Origin: Bimastos eiseni
Taxonomy: Eukaryota; Annelida; Clitellata; Crassiclitellata; Lumbricidae
NCBI GenBank assembly: GCA_959347315.1
Contig: OY365807.1
Span: forward strand, 15,007,374 to 15,071,373
Length of the DNA stretch: 64,000 bases
Direction: 5' to 3'
Part shown: positions 1 to 41,582 of the stretch, one piece after another
Layout of the letters: each line of letters opens with the position of its first letter
Numbering within the stretch: position 1 is the first letter of the stretch
Program-made: the position numbers and the translations under genes
The notes under the pieces: model-generated
What the model was told of the DNA's origin: nothing
Seen by the model: only the letters and a program-made list of their open reading frames with translations
Databases searched by the model: none

Positions 1-1272
1 TTATGAAGTGACAATAGCATTGAATTTTTTTAAATCACTTTATCACTTTCATTGTGAAATGCAGAAAATTAAAAAAGCAGTTGAATTCATGCACTTTAAA
101 TTTAATGCTTATTGTTTATCTTGTTTCCAACCAATGAATTCATAATAATTATGCACACTGCCAAGCTACAAACCAAGGGAATAAGACTTTTTAAATGTCC
201 GATACTCCATTCTTGAACTCAGTACTACTCACTCACTCGCTAACTATTACTAGGTAATCGGCAGGAAATTGAGACTCGGTTCATCCCTAGTAATTTAACC
301 AATGAAGTGGTTGGTGTGAAGGCTGTTAGCTCAGAATTGAGGGTTCAGAACGTCAGAGACCCATCAGCAAAGGATCATTTTCAATTTCTGTTCCAAAGGC
401 ATGCCATAGCAGATTCCTCCTGTTTCTCTTCCTCTTTCATTCTCCTTCCCTCCAATTTATCTTCCTCCTGCTTCCATTCCCTTTCCTCCCTCCTCCTACT
501 TCTATTCCTCTTTCCCATTTACTCCTCCTTCATGTGCTTATATAGCACGACTTCATAATTGGAAAAGCCATTCCATTTGTACGTTAAAGATTTATTTCTC
601 TAGTAAGCATCTTGCTTGAACCCATGTGCTCAAAGTTTCAAGTCGAGCACAAAGCCTATCAGCAGCCAAACTTGGATTATGAATCTTGTCTGCAGAGCTG
701 GAATTTGATCTGAGGTCAGTTTTTTCTAATCAACGGCAGATATGATCCCTTGCTAATCACAGGATTTGGAGACATCACAGCTCATTAACGTCTATTCTTT
801 ATGTTTCTGTCGTTTGTACGACTGTTGGACATGATTTTGTGCACAGGTGAACAGAGTAACAACAGCGTGGACTGTTATTCCGTCTTTTAATCTTTGGAAT
901 TAAATTTTGTGCATTTGCAATAACTCACATCGGTATTGCAGCCAGCGGTATACATGTAGATGACTTCTTGGTGTTGTTGACAAAAACTGGCAGATGCAAT
1001 TTAGTTATTCAATATCGAGTCTGGTTAGGACTTGGTTGAGTGAATGTCCTTGTTATGCCATGTAATTGCACCCTGCAGGCAGCGCTCCACGAGTTCCACT
1101 ACTGCTGGTTAGAGGTTTAGAAAGGTGTCCCGCTGCGGGATACTGTGATCGCTATCATATCTCAACCGAGACGATTCTTTGCCCTAAAGACAACGCTTTT
1201 GAGGGGCTTCTATGCAGCCATTTAAAAGGTATGTTATGTTCATCTTTAGCAGAGATCGTAAACCGTGTTTAA

Positions 1273-1435
1273 ACTCCAAATTTCTAAAGTGCAACTGTAA
1301 ACTAAGCGCAGAGCACCTGCTTATTCACGAGTGGTGAGTGGGCGTATCAGAGGGCTTTCCGGACTCGCTCTCTGGTTCGATGCGGGGAGAGGCACGCTCG
1401 TGAATTGGCAGCTGTAGAAATTTGGAGTTTACGAT
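1273..1435. repeat. Inverted pair of 'TAGAAATTTGGAG' repeat tails
   Basis: The segment starts with AAACTCCAAATTTCTAAAG and ends with CTGTAGAAATTTGGAGTTTA, so its two ends are inverted copies. The left arm also contains the CTTATTCACGAG block shared with copies at 43346, 50535, 50924 and 51926; the right arm carries its inverted counterpart CTCGTGAATTGG. It is either two repeat copies inserted head to head or a small foldback element. Confidence 0.6.
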
Positions 1436-1460
1436 TAAGCCTACAAGCTGTGTGATATTT

Positions 1461-2162
1461 TCGGCTTGTTAAACGATAACCGGAAAAACGGTTATCGGTT
1501 TTGAAATCGATAATCGGTTTGTCATTTGCAAAACGATCGAATTTTTTTTCACCTTATTATTTATCTCAAATGTCTCGGTTTTGTTCCCATAGGAAGGGCT
1601 CAAGTGGGTAAACTTCAAAGGTTTAGACACCGCTAAGCGAAATATTTCTCTGCTGCGTCTTCCAACAGGGTCATTAATAGCTGCCGATTGCTAATAAACT
1701 GCCCGCTTGTCCAGACAAGACTAGCGTGAGAAGGTCAGCTAGGGGAAGGGTAACCGTAGCCAACTAAGACAGAAGAGCCGCCTGCAAAGCACCGAATTTG
1801 ATCCCTATAGAGGAGAGAGGGTTCACTGGCACATGCCGGTGGGGGATGGGGGTTCAATGGAGAACGATGCATATCGGCCGGGAGAGAAATAAGACCCGAG
1901 CGCTGTAGTCTTCTGTTTGTTCCAGATAACGTCACAATGTGACTTAAACACTTGGGTTTCGAGTGTTGACGCTGCATTGCGATACATAATACATAAAATC
2001 GATACATAATACATAAAATCGATACATAATACATAAAATCACGTGCATATTACAATTTACAATATTTATCCAAGAACACTAATAAAAACCGATTATCGGT
2101 TTAAAACCGGTTTTGAAAATTCGATAATCGGTTTGCCACAAAAGCTGATATTAACAACCCTA
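1461..2162. mobile_element. Probable non-autonomous hAT-like DNA transposon (AACCGG-rich ends)
   Basis: The left end reads TCGGCTTGTTAA and the right end, reverse complemented, TAGGGTTGTTAA, 10 of 12 matching. Just inside both ends are long inverted blocks rich in ATAACCGG/CGATTATCGGTTT. No transposase is visible in the ~700 bp. A 20-bp unit (GATACATAATACATAAAATC) is repeated three times at about 1980-2040. The flanking 8 bp do not match, so the boundaries or integrity are uncertain. Confidence 0.55.
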
Positions 2163-3955
2163 GTCTAAGTCATGGCATTTGATAGATCAGACAGCTATAA
2201 AATGCCTGTGCTTGTGGTAGCACCAATCACAGTACTATAATAAATAATTGTACTGTGATCTGTCAATGGCACTATTTGTAGTCATAAAACTTTTGCCCTA
2301 TTGTAGACCAGGCAAATGGCAGCAGCTGAGTGTTATATCATGACCGCCTGTGGTTATATGTCAGGGTGTTTAGTGGCTATAGAATTTTAGTTGGTAGTAA
2401 TAAATGTCACTTAACCAAGCATGTTACATGTATCTTGTGTGGATGTATGTATGTCCCTATGTGGCTGATTAATGGGGTCAGAGTTTAGGATAGGGTGTAT
2501 TTATAAACCCCGATTCTGGCTCCTGTATGGAACTTCGTCACCGGACGTCCGTGCTTTGCCCCTAAGGTATAATAGTGCCAGCCGGTGCTAGTCCGAAGCC
2601 TGGAGGGAGGAGGGCGATGCTGATGGTCTATGTTACCAAACAACTGCTTGTGTATCGCTCTGGTTTTCTTATCCTTTGGAGAGGATTAAACTGCTGGACA
2701 GATTGTGACAGTTGCTGACTGAACTTTCCTCTGGGCAGAACTGTCTTTAACATCTTAGGATACACTGCTGTCTCCATTGTAATGAAGCGCTGTAGCATAC
2801 AAATTATGCACAAATTATGTGTATATTATGTAACACCATATTTGTATACAGCCCGTGATGTATCATCCCTCTAGTGTATCAGTTTGTATATCTTTGTGCT
2901 CATGTATGTATATTTGCATGTGGTTACGAACCTATATGTCGGGTCATTTGTATGGCAAATTTTGGCAACTAGCTATCGAAAGTGCTGCATACAGAAAGGT
3001 GACTGGCTACTGCTTCAAAACAGTTGCAACTTATGTGAACGGACAATGTACTGGTAGGTACATGTTGAGCTGTGTCACACAAAGAATGAGGGTCCATTAA
3101 TCTTGCAGCCAGAGGTTGAACTATGAATAAAGCTTCTCCTTTTATCAGGTTTTGTGCTAAGTCCTGATCACTATGTCGGCAGTATGTTATTTTATTCAGT
3201 AAGAGATTGTGCTAGGAAGGACAGATTATGCAAGAGAGAATAGAGATGCATTCAGACTGGCGGGATGATCATGAAATGGGTTACCAGAAAATCTTCACTT
3301 GTCTTCTTCAGCCTTCTGTGACTGACCTTAAGGAATTGACTGTACTTTATTTGGAGGGATGAACCCAGGGCCAGGACCAAAGAAAAAGGGTGCATTTGAT
3401 CCTAGGCCCAGCTTCCTTGTAACTAGGGGTCACTGGACAAGGGAATCTGAATGAGGGAGTGACCATTTGATTGCCAGGGGGTAACTGACTACTTCGATTA
3501 CTTGAGCTGTGCTGGCTCTGTCTGCTTGTATGACTATTAAGACATATAGTCCAACACTCTTGAAGTAATGTCTGTTACTAAGTGTTTATTTGATGTGTGA
3601 GAGGGTTTCAATAGTTTCTGGTGTTTCTTGGCATTACTTTTGTGAGCGTTAGAGTGGCTGGCATTCCAGGTTCGTTGAGTGCTGAAGTCTGCTGACCTAG
3701 TAGCTTCCAGCTCAGGTAATCATCATTAATTTCATGATCCCTGATCTCTCTGGTTCGTTTATTTATTTATGCCTTTCAAGTTCCTGCTGGACTGCTTCTG
3801 CTGACCCAGTGACCGGGATCTTGTAAAGATCCATCAAAATCCAGTTGAGTAGTCGAGGAATTATAGAAAACAGTCTATAAGTGGCTTGGCAATCATATAG
3901 CTCCTGTTTTATAATGTACAGCATGTAAGATCAGATGTTTTGGTTTGCTCTTCAG

Positions 3956-33946
<29,991 letters not shown>

Positions 33947-34213
33947 AGTATGGTGCTACTGATCACAGAATCCAGGATCCTTTCTCCTTTGTCAGTCTTT
34001 GAATGCTGTTTGCAGAATCCAAACGAATTTTGACATCAACTTTGACAAGCAACTTTTGGCAAAAATCTTCAGATGCCATTTGGCAATTTGAGACAGTCGT
34101 GCACAGAAGGAAAGTTGTTCTTCTGTAACTTGCTTCTGGTCAAAAATCTGCCTTCAAAGAAATGACTTGTCTTGTACATGTTGATGCAATGATCTCAGTA
34201 AACATTTTACAGT

Positions 34214-34219
34214 AATAAA
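34214..34219 (+). promoter_or_regulatory. Candidate polyadenylation signal, PLEKHH-like gene
   Basis: First AATAAA downstream of the stop, about 270 bp after it. Other AATAAA hexamers follow at about 34515. Confidence 0.5.
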
Positions 34220-34789
34220 CTTGTGGCTGTGAAAAGACATAGGCTGCTAATACAACTGCAGTTGTTCACCATTACATAATGTTACGAAACATTAGTTTCA
34301 AATGTACACTGTACAGCATTTCTAAAGAGTGCAGCACAAAATAGTGAGTGAATGAAATACAACGAGAGTGTGTTTTTGGGTAGTGTTGAGTGAAAACTTG
34401 ATGTTCAGCTGTAGTGGCAAAGGAACCTTTATAAAGCATCAATTCAGCGAATTCAGATATACTTTTAACATGACAGTATAAAGCAGGAGTGACAAAATAT
34501 TTGTGTGCCTCTGAATAAATAAATGCAGAAACGGTTATTGACTGTTAATTTGGGTCACAGGGCAGCATATGTTAAGAATAGCATATTGAAGTAAGATAAC
34601 ACTAGATGGGAAACAAGTTTGCACTTATAAACTGTTAAACCAACGGGTATTTTTGTACATCCGAGTCAAGTATTTGTTTTAAATCGTGGTGTAAATATGT
34701 AGAACTTCATTTACTGTGAATCATGTGCAGTTGAATCATTTTCTACTCTAAGCTCTCTTATGATATTTAACATTGTGCATTGTCTAGAC

Positions 34790-35104
34790 CAGTGTTTCCC
34801 AATGTTTTTTGTTCATTTAACCCTTCTGTTTTTAAATTTTTTGACGAAACCCCATCCAAAACTGAAGATGTTCTGTTGTAGGTACAAACGCTTGAGAACA
34901 ATAGGTTTATGAATAGAATAGATTAATAAAAACACAAATATCGATGACAATGACATGAATACTCTTTCATAAAGTGATGTATACACAGACGTTAAGCAAA
35001 AATTTAAAATTGTTTGAAGTTTATTGTTCACACTGAAAGTTTTCAACCCTGGTCTTTACCTCACTGAACTTAGGGTTCCGCAGAACCAAATTTGGGAAAT
35101 GCTG
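34790..35104. mobile_element. hAT-type MITE, family CAGTGTTTCCCAA
   Basis: Ends CAGTGTTTCCCAA and TTGGGAAATGCTG are inverted repeats with one mismatch. The flanking octamers GTCTAGAC (34782-34789) and GTCTAGTC (35105-35112) match at 7 of 8. The CAGNG...TTCCCAA end type is typical of Charlie-like hAT elements. An internal inverted pair occurs (AACCCTTCTG near the left end, CTTAGGGTTCC near the right). Confidence 0.88.
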
Positions 35105-38054
35105 GTCTAGTCTACATCATGACTACTTATTACTATCCTATTCCTGAAGTTAACAAAGTTACTGCGAGTTGGAATGACAAGTTTCTAGTTGCTTAGTCAA
35201 AAAAGGAAATCCTTTTATATTGATTGGTTGGTTGGTTGCACCTCCCTGTTCCTTCAGTTGTGGGAACAGAAAAGTACTTATGCTATCTGCCCAGCTTACC
35301 AGGTTTGGCTATGGCCATTAAATGCAGTAAAAGTTGGAAATAGAAACGGTGTACTCTTGCTGATTCATTGGCATAATATACATAACTTTGAAAATTTATG
35401 GTTCAAAGCCATCTTGCTTGAAGTCGAACTCTGCAGTAGTATTGGGTTAATGTTATTCAAAAGTATCATGGCTACTGTCATAAGTGCGAGTCTGATATTC
35501 TTTGCAGCAGAGTTCCCATGTCCTGCACAAGCTAAAGTAGATTGTAGTTTTAACAGTTTTATGAGGTACATTGTTACAGATGTTGATGATTGATATTTTA
35601 CTGCAGTAGCATTTCGTAAATTACTTACAATCTTCATTTTCTAAATAGCTTAAAAATAAATGCAAATATTGCAAGTTTTCTGTTGGAACAAATAAAACCA
35701 TTCATATGCTAGCTGAAAGTGACTTGGTGTTGGATTTGACACGTGCTCTGTATGCAATTTACGGGGTAAGTATTTTTCTGCTTCGTATTCTGTAGATTAC
35801 AGTCTGGTTGTGGTTAAGTTCTGCTGTGTACAGGAGATTGTAGAGTTGTATTTGATATTAAATAATTGTTTTTCTAAGATGAGATTTTACGGAGCAACTC
35901 TATTGGTGTAGCGAGCAGCCTTATTGCAATATGGGTAATGAATGTTGAAACCATTTTACACAGCAAGTTATTTTTTTTAAGTCCAAGCATTAAACTTGAC
36001 ACTAAAAGAGGCTCTCAGTGATATATGTAACTTGCATAGTTTTACTTTGCATTTTGCAAAGCCTTGATTTTAACCTATCCACGCTTCATACACCTGTAAG
36101 GTTTTTCATTGAATATGCACAATCCAACTACAACTATTATGCTTAGTAATAATAGTGTTTAAAATGCGAAATTATGTTGAAATTTATCATTTACTTTACA
36201 CTTGCTGGTTTATAAGACCTGTATACAAAGTGCTTATAAGACCAAAAGGGCTGTAAATAATAGTGATAACTGATAGTGAGATGATTAAATAATTATCACA
36301 TGACAAGGTCACATTTTTTTAAATATGAAGTTCTAATAATCAATACCTTGGCTGTCTCAAAAAATAGAGCAGCATATTTACATAGTGACTTTCGATAAGT
36401 GTTGATTCTTATGATTATGAATATGCTTTGTGCACAAGGTCAAAAATTGTGTGTGCTCAAAGTCCACACAGCAAGTGCAGATCAACAGCATGTGGTAGAC
36501 GATTATATCTACCAATGGATAGTTGTGCAGTAGGACTGGATGGGGTCTGACTAGTCCATACCTGTGACACTCCAGGATAGCCTTGGGTGCAGAATGTTTG
36601 TACCAATGTACGTTTTTATGTGACTTTAGAAATGCTATGATCCTTGCCATGATATTTGACATATATATCTCTTTAAATAGTTTCTTTCATACCTCTTGTC
36701 TATTACTCTGGTGAAGGCACATCTTTTATGTTAACTGTTGTTGAAACTGAATTCCAGTAGTGATTGGAGACTTCGACCTGACTGACCTTAACATTTTATC
36801 CTTATGTGTTGTTATACAGACAAATTGTTAGTCGTCTAGGTAAATTTTTACTCCTGCTAAGATTTTACGTCATTTTTTTTAATGCCCTTCAGGGACAGGA
36901 GATTTGTGTCAGAGTGTAGCAGTTTCATTTAGCATGACTTTCGTAGTAGTCTGACATTTGGAGGTTTTTTGTTCTCTCAAGAAATTGGTAATTTTTTGCC
37001 ACATTTTGCCACAACTTTCTGCTGAAGATGTATTTTCTACTGGTACTATTCTGAACTATTTCATGACATGCAATGATATGCCAAGTGCATGACTGTTAGA
37101 TCTCAGGCCATAAACATTGATGGGCCATTGGAGTTTTTGAATGAAAAAGAGGCTTTACAACAAGTAGGTGTATTTGAATGTGTTCAAAAGCTCTTGCCTG
37201 TCGTGTGCACAACAGATTGTCACAGAATCACTGTACAGAACTATTCAGCACATATATGCAAACTTGTTACATTTTCTGTAATGAATTATGCATTTAGTTT
37301 AGTTGCTTATTGTCATGTCAGTTAATTTTGTGGTTTGTGTGTACGTGTTGGGCTGAAGAAGTTCTATAATTGTTGTTTATGTTTGTTGAACAAACATGTC
37401 TAAATTTGTATAGCGCCTACACAGAAAATGTACAAAAATTTATTTATCACCTATATAGAACATAATGTATTTTATAGGAGATGAAGAGATTCTGAGGTTC
37501 AGCATTTACTTTTCTAACTTATTATAGTTTGTTGAACAGGTGACAGTAGTCAAATGTTAAAACATGATATTGTATAAATTGTCTTAATTAACTTAAACAC
37601 TTAAACTTAAACTGCTTACTTTCTATTTTATCTTCCATGTGTTTTCCAAATACACAATACCGTTAGTCTGAAATAAAATCTGCTTGCTTGAAATAAGTAT
37701 CAGACATTTATATTGTATATTGTGTCATTTACTGAAAAGCTTCAGGTACAGTTAAGTAGATGGAAATGATATGATTAATACAAAGTTTCTCATTTGGACT
37801 TAACAGCATCACAGTTACTATAACGGCATTATACTTTTGGCCTGCAATATCAATATAGGTTGATTTAGTTTACAAAAGAAACTATTTCTATGGGTTCAAG
37901 TACATCAACTTAATTTTTAAATGCCTCAAGGACTTGCTGTAATGACCTATAATTTCATGAGCTATGCAGGACACAATGTGTGCGATTTTAAGGTTTTATT
38001 TTGCGCATTCGTAATACTGTGTTACTGCATTCATTGTGGTAGCAAGCACCTACT

Positions 38055-38112
38055 ATATATTTATATTATATATATATATATTTCTATATATATATTATAT
38101 ATATATATATAC
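38055..38112. repeat. TA-alternating low-complexity tract
   Basis: Two TATATA runs separated by TTTCTA. Confidence 0.95.
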
Positions 38113-38502
38113 TTTCATCTGCTTTAAAACGTAACGTTAAAACACATCTATTATCGCTCACTCGCATTTTGGGTTTCATTTGCCGTTATATTTGCTTGTT
38201 TTTACTGGAGTCTTTATTATATTATTAGCTACTTTTGTGTTTACATTGCATCTTTTTACTGTTTCAGACAAGCATTAAACTCGACCTCCAAAGTGTCGAG
38301 AAATAATAGTAGAGGCCTACTTACTATCGCCCACAAAAGAAGTCACGGGAACCAGCTTATTCACAGGCGTTTAATCAAAACAGTAGACACAGGGTCTATA
38401 TCCAGAAAGTCAGGCAGGCAGTGAAAAACACTATAAGATGGGATAGGCATATTATGTGCAGATTCCAGACAGTATTGGGTCAACCAAGGGGGCTGAGCAA
38501 CC

Positions 38503-38671
38503 CAGGGCCGTACCGAGGGAGGGGCCAGCGGGGCCTAGAGCGCAAATGTGGAAAGGGCGCAAATTTCAGGATGGAATAACTTATTATTCCATAAAATGCA
38601 CTATTTTCAAAATGTGGGGGCACCAAATTGATGCTACACACAGGGCGCAATTATATCTTGGTACGGCCCTG
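38503..38671. mobile_element. hAT-type MITE, family CAGGGCCGTACC
   Basis: A 169-bp element with perfect 12-bp inverted ends CAGGGCCGTACC/GGTACGGCCCTG. Flanks GAGCAACC (38495-38502) and GTGCAACC (38672-38679) match at 7 of 8, consistent with an aged hAT duplication. An internal GGGCGCAA motif appears more than once. No coding capacity. Confidence 0.9.
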
Positions 38672-38942
38672 GTGCAACCCTTAAGCAACTGGCTACTATA
38701 GCATAACACCTATGTATGAATGAACTCTCCAATATCAATATACTAGTGCAAAATACCCTAGTTACTGTACTTTTAGTGCTATTAAAAGCTGGAATAAAAT
38801 CAGAAAAAATGTAGAAAATTCATATTAAAATTTAATATTTCAGTGTCCATATCACCCATGAATTAACATAACCTAACAAGGGTTGAAAGTCATTCAGAGC
38901 GCGTTTAGTCTGTGTTAAAACCCCTGCAATTTGACCTGGACA

Positions 38943-39830
38943 TGATTAATATCCCAATTTTTCAAGTTTCCTGTTAAAAGCTGTGATAGTGTCCACTGAG
39001 AAAGTACTGTCATCCAAACCATTCCACGAGTCTACAACTCTTCCACTGAAGAATTTCTGCCCTAATGTTCCTTTCGGTTTCTTAAACAATTTATACCTGT
39101 GTCCCCGAGTTACTGTATTTGGTGCACATTGAAAAAACCTCTCAGACAGCACTGCCTCCTTCCCAGTAATAATCTTGTAGGCTTCAATCAGGTCTCCTCT
39201 GCTCCTCCTTATCTCCAATGTTGTTAATCCACACTTATTCAACCTTTCTTCATGGCTCAAATCTTTGTATCCCCAAATCATTTTTGTAGCTCTTCTTTGC
39301 ACTTTCTCAAGCTTCTCTATGTCTTGTTTAAGAAATTGACTCCACACCTGGATGCAGTATTCCAACTGTGGCCTAACCTAATAATTAATAATAATAACAG
39401 TGAGTTATACAACCTCAGCATTGTATCCTTGTCTCTGGTTACTGTTGTCCTTATCATACCCAAAGTTGGGCTAGCCTTCTTTGCCTCTTCAGCACATTGC
39501 CTAGGTTTTGTACTTTTGTGCATAATCAATCCCAAGTCCCTTTCCTCTCTTCACTCACTTTCAATGCCTTAATTCCCATTTCATAAGAAAACTCATTTCT
39601 CTTCCCCATATGCATCACTGAGCACTTTTCCAAATTAGAAAGCATCTGCCAGTCTTGTGACCATCTGAACATTCTTCTTAGATCTTCTTGCAGTTTCTCC
39701 CTTTCCTTTTCATCGCCAACCACTCGACATAGTTTAGTATCATCTGCAAACTTAGAAATCTTAGTTAAAATGCGTCATCTACGTCATCAATAAAAAGTAC
39801 GAAGAGTAATGGATTACGGTGATATGAACA
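38943..39830 (-). pseudogene. CR1/jockey-like LINE reverse transcriptase, 5'-truncated
   Basis: Reading the minus strand: PLLFVLFIDDVDDA, then KFADDTKLCRVVGDE with the reverse-transcriptase FADD catalytic motif, WSQDWQMLSNLEKCSVMHMG, CAEEAKKASPTLGMIRTTVT, then LEKVQRRATKMIWGYKDLSH and the C-terminal VVDSWNGLDDSTFSVDTITA. The pieces lie in different frames, so the copy is dead. The domain order is normal and the 3' end is intact, as expected for target-primed integration with 5' truncation. Confidence 0.9.
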
Positions 39831-40074
39831 TGGATGGAGTGTCCATTTAACCCAAGTTAGATCCATATCACTCAAGGACCTGAAGTATATGAAATTTGTT
39901 AAATGCAATTCAACCGTCATTGAAATTATAACCGGCCAACGGAACAAAAGGCATGAGCCTACGAGAAGTTATTTAACATGACAAAGGTTTTAAGTGATTC
40001 AGAAGATGAATATAATACATAACGTCTGCATTAGAATCACTGCAAATATCTAGACTATTCGCCTAACTTCTTAA

Positions 40075-40340
40075 AAGGTGTGACAGCAAGTGTCCACTGA
40101 CTGCACTGAGACAGTTCTGTCATCCTAGCCATTCAATAATTCCATGATAGAGTCCACTTTGATCTCTTGCACTGAGGAATTTCTGCCCTAATTTTCCTTT
40201 TGACTTCTTAAATAGTTTGTATCTGTGTCCTCCAGTTGAACTGTTTGGTGCTAAATCAATGAATCTCGCACATTTTTGCTTTCTGCCAATTATTTTGGTA
40301 GAGTGAATCCTTGACAACCCTTCTCTCCAATGTTGTTAAT
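40075..40340 (-). pseudogene. Second partial copy of the same LINE 3' end
   Basis: The minus strand carries STGGHRYKLFKKSKGKLGQKF, nearly identical to TRGHRYKLFKKPKGTLGQKF in the neighbouring copy, then diverges. It lies about 250 bp beyond the first copy in the same orientation, suggesting independent insertion or a local duplication. Confidence 0.8.
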
Positions 40341-40896
40341 CCATATCTCGAACCACATCAAATCTCTGTATCCCAAACGCATATCTAAGCGTTACATGCA
40401 TTGTTATACAAGTTAAATTTCGGCCAAAATCATTAGTTGAACCAATTCGATTTGTGCCGCGGATAGCACAGCACAAATTTACCATTTCGATGCTAACACT
40501 CAGCAGCGAAATCTCAGAACACCGTCTATTTCTAATAATCATATAAATTAATTACAGCTAATTTCTACTTTAAGTATTTTACACAATTCCAAATAAGGAC
40601 AGCTTCAAAAAGTCTTCTGCTTCTGCCGACTGTTGACTCGTCTGATTTGCCTCAAAGAATCCTGGGATCCTCTGAACTGAGCGATAATCCGAACTTTCAT
40701 AGGCAATTAGCTGGGCTTGTTACCATAGTTATATTAAGATCAGTGCTTGTTACAACTTACATTGATGGAAACATAAGCTTTGCTATTATGATTCATAGAT
40801 ATACTAGCCATACAGTAGATTGCGCCTACGGTTTCAAAACTCGAGGTTAAGGCAGCTTGACGTCGATGTGTTGTTGATATCGATCTTTAAGCAAAA

Positions 40897-41121
40897 ATGC
40901 CTTCTTGCACCGCTGTGATGGTTACTGAAAGAATAATAGACGGCATCCTAGCTACCACCCTTTCCATACCTGGTTTGGCGATGGGAGATTTAGTAGTTCA
41001 GACGACCACCGAGACCAATAAACCAATCAACTGCCACACGCACGAACAGAACAATAAACCGATCAACCGCCACACGTACGAACAGACCAATAAACCGATC
41101 AACCGCCACAACCAAGATTAG
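40897..41121 (+). other. Small open frame with in-frame 36-bp repeat upstream of ATG14
   Basis: A 74-codon ATG frame ends about 200 bp before the ATG14 start. Its 3' half is a 36-bp repeat of about 2.7 units (41013-41110) encoding TNKPINRHTYEQ-type units. The first half is unremarkable (MPSCTAVMVTERIIDGILAT). Because 36 is a multiple of 3, the frame stays open by default, so coding status is doubtful. It could be a short upstream frame, an unrelated small gene or chance. Confidence 0.25.
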
Positions 41122-41325
41122 TGTTATGATTAGGCCCACACTTAATTTCGACACCGTTGTCTCGCCAATAATATATATACAGCAATATACAGTCCTCGTT
41201 TGATGCCACAGCCCATTTAGCACTTGTTTATTTTTATATCATTGGCGTCATTCTGTAATTTATATATATATATTATATTTGTGTGTCCCAGAATTCTGTT
41301 AACAAAAACAAAAACAAGACGGAAA

Positions 41326-41582
41326 ATGGAGACAGACTCGATTGCGTTGAGTAGCAGTAGTTGCGCTCCGACAGAATTCCAAGTTCTTAGTTCCTATGAT
41401 TCCCGGACGACGACGATAAGTGTGGCCGTCGAACATTGCCAGTTGTGCGGAGGTTCAAGGCGTCCCTTCTACTGTAGAGATTGCATTCGGGCTGGAGATT
41501 TTCAACACTCGGGAGTTGGAGGTGACCGATATAGTGGGAACAATGCATGTTGGGGTCCGTCCGAGTCGAACCGACTTCAGAG
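41326..41582 (+). CDS. ATG14: ATG14 exon 1: Cys-rich N-terminal motif
   Basis: Start ATG at 41326 follows AT-rich sequence with GGAAA just before it. The exon encodes a Ser/Thr-rich leader, then the CxxC-x(n)-CxxC motif and GDFQHSG. In vertebrate ATG14 this Cys motif is required for ER localisation. The donor AGAG|GTATAA at 41583 is the best in-phase choice; other GT sites at 41522 or 41515 have incompatible phases with the exon at 42066. Confidence 0.85.

Larger units (their letters stand above)
1..3955. other. Upstream region; 5' exon(s) of the PLEKHH-like gene not identified
   Basis: No convincing coding exon was found here, although the first resolved PLEKHH-like exon at 3956 begins with a splice acceptor, so at least one upstream exon must exist here or beyond the window edge. 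An open stretch at about 1079-1228, bounded by a CAG acceptor and a GTATGT donor, has no recognisable similarity and may be a 5' UTR exon or chance. The region holds a pyrimidine-rich tract near 410-530, an inverted pair of LINE/SINE tails at 1273-1435 and a probable DNA transposon remnant at 1461-2162. Nothing else is supported in 2163-3955. Confidence 0.5.
34220..41325. other. Intergenic region between the PLEKHH-like gene and ATG14
   Basis: About 7 kb of AT-rich sequence with no supported gene. It holds a 315-bp hAT MITE (34790-35104), an alternating TA tract (about 38055-38112), a 169-bp hAT MITE (38503-38671), minus-strand LINE fragments (38943-40330) and a 36-bp repeat (41013-41110). 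Nothing recognisable was seen in 35110-38050. Confidence 0.6.

Noticed and set aside
307..558. 83-codon frame with a Ser/Leu/Phe-rich tail
   Set aside because: The tail comes from a pyrimidine-rich tract; no splice context or similarity supports it.
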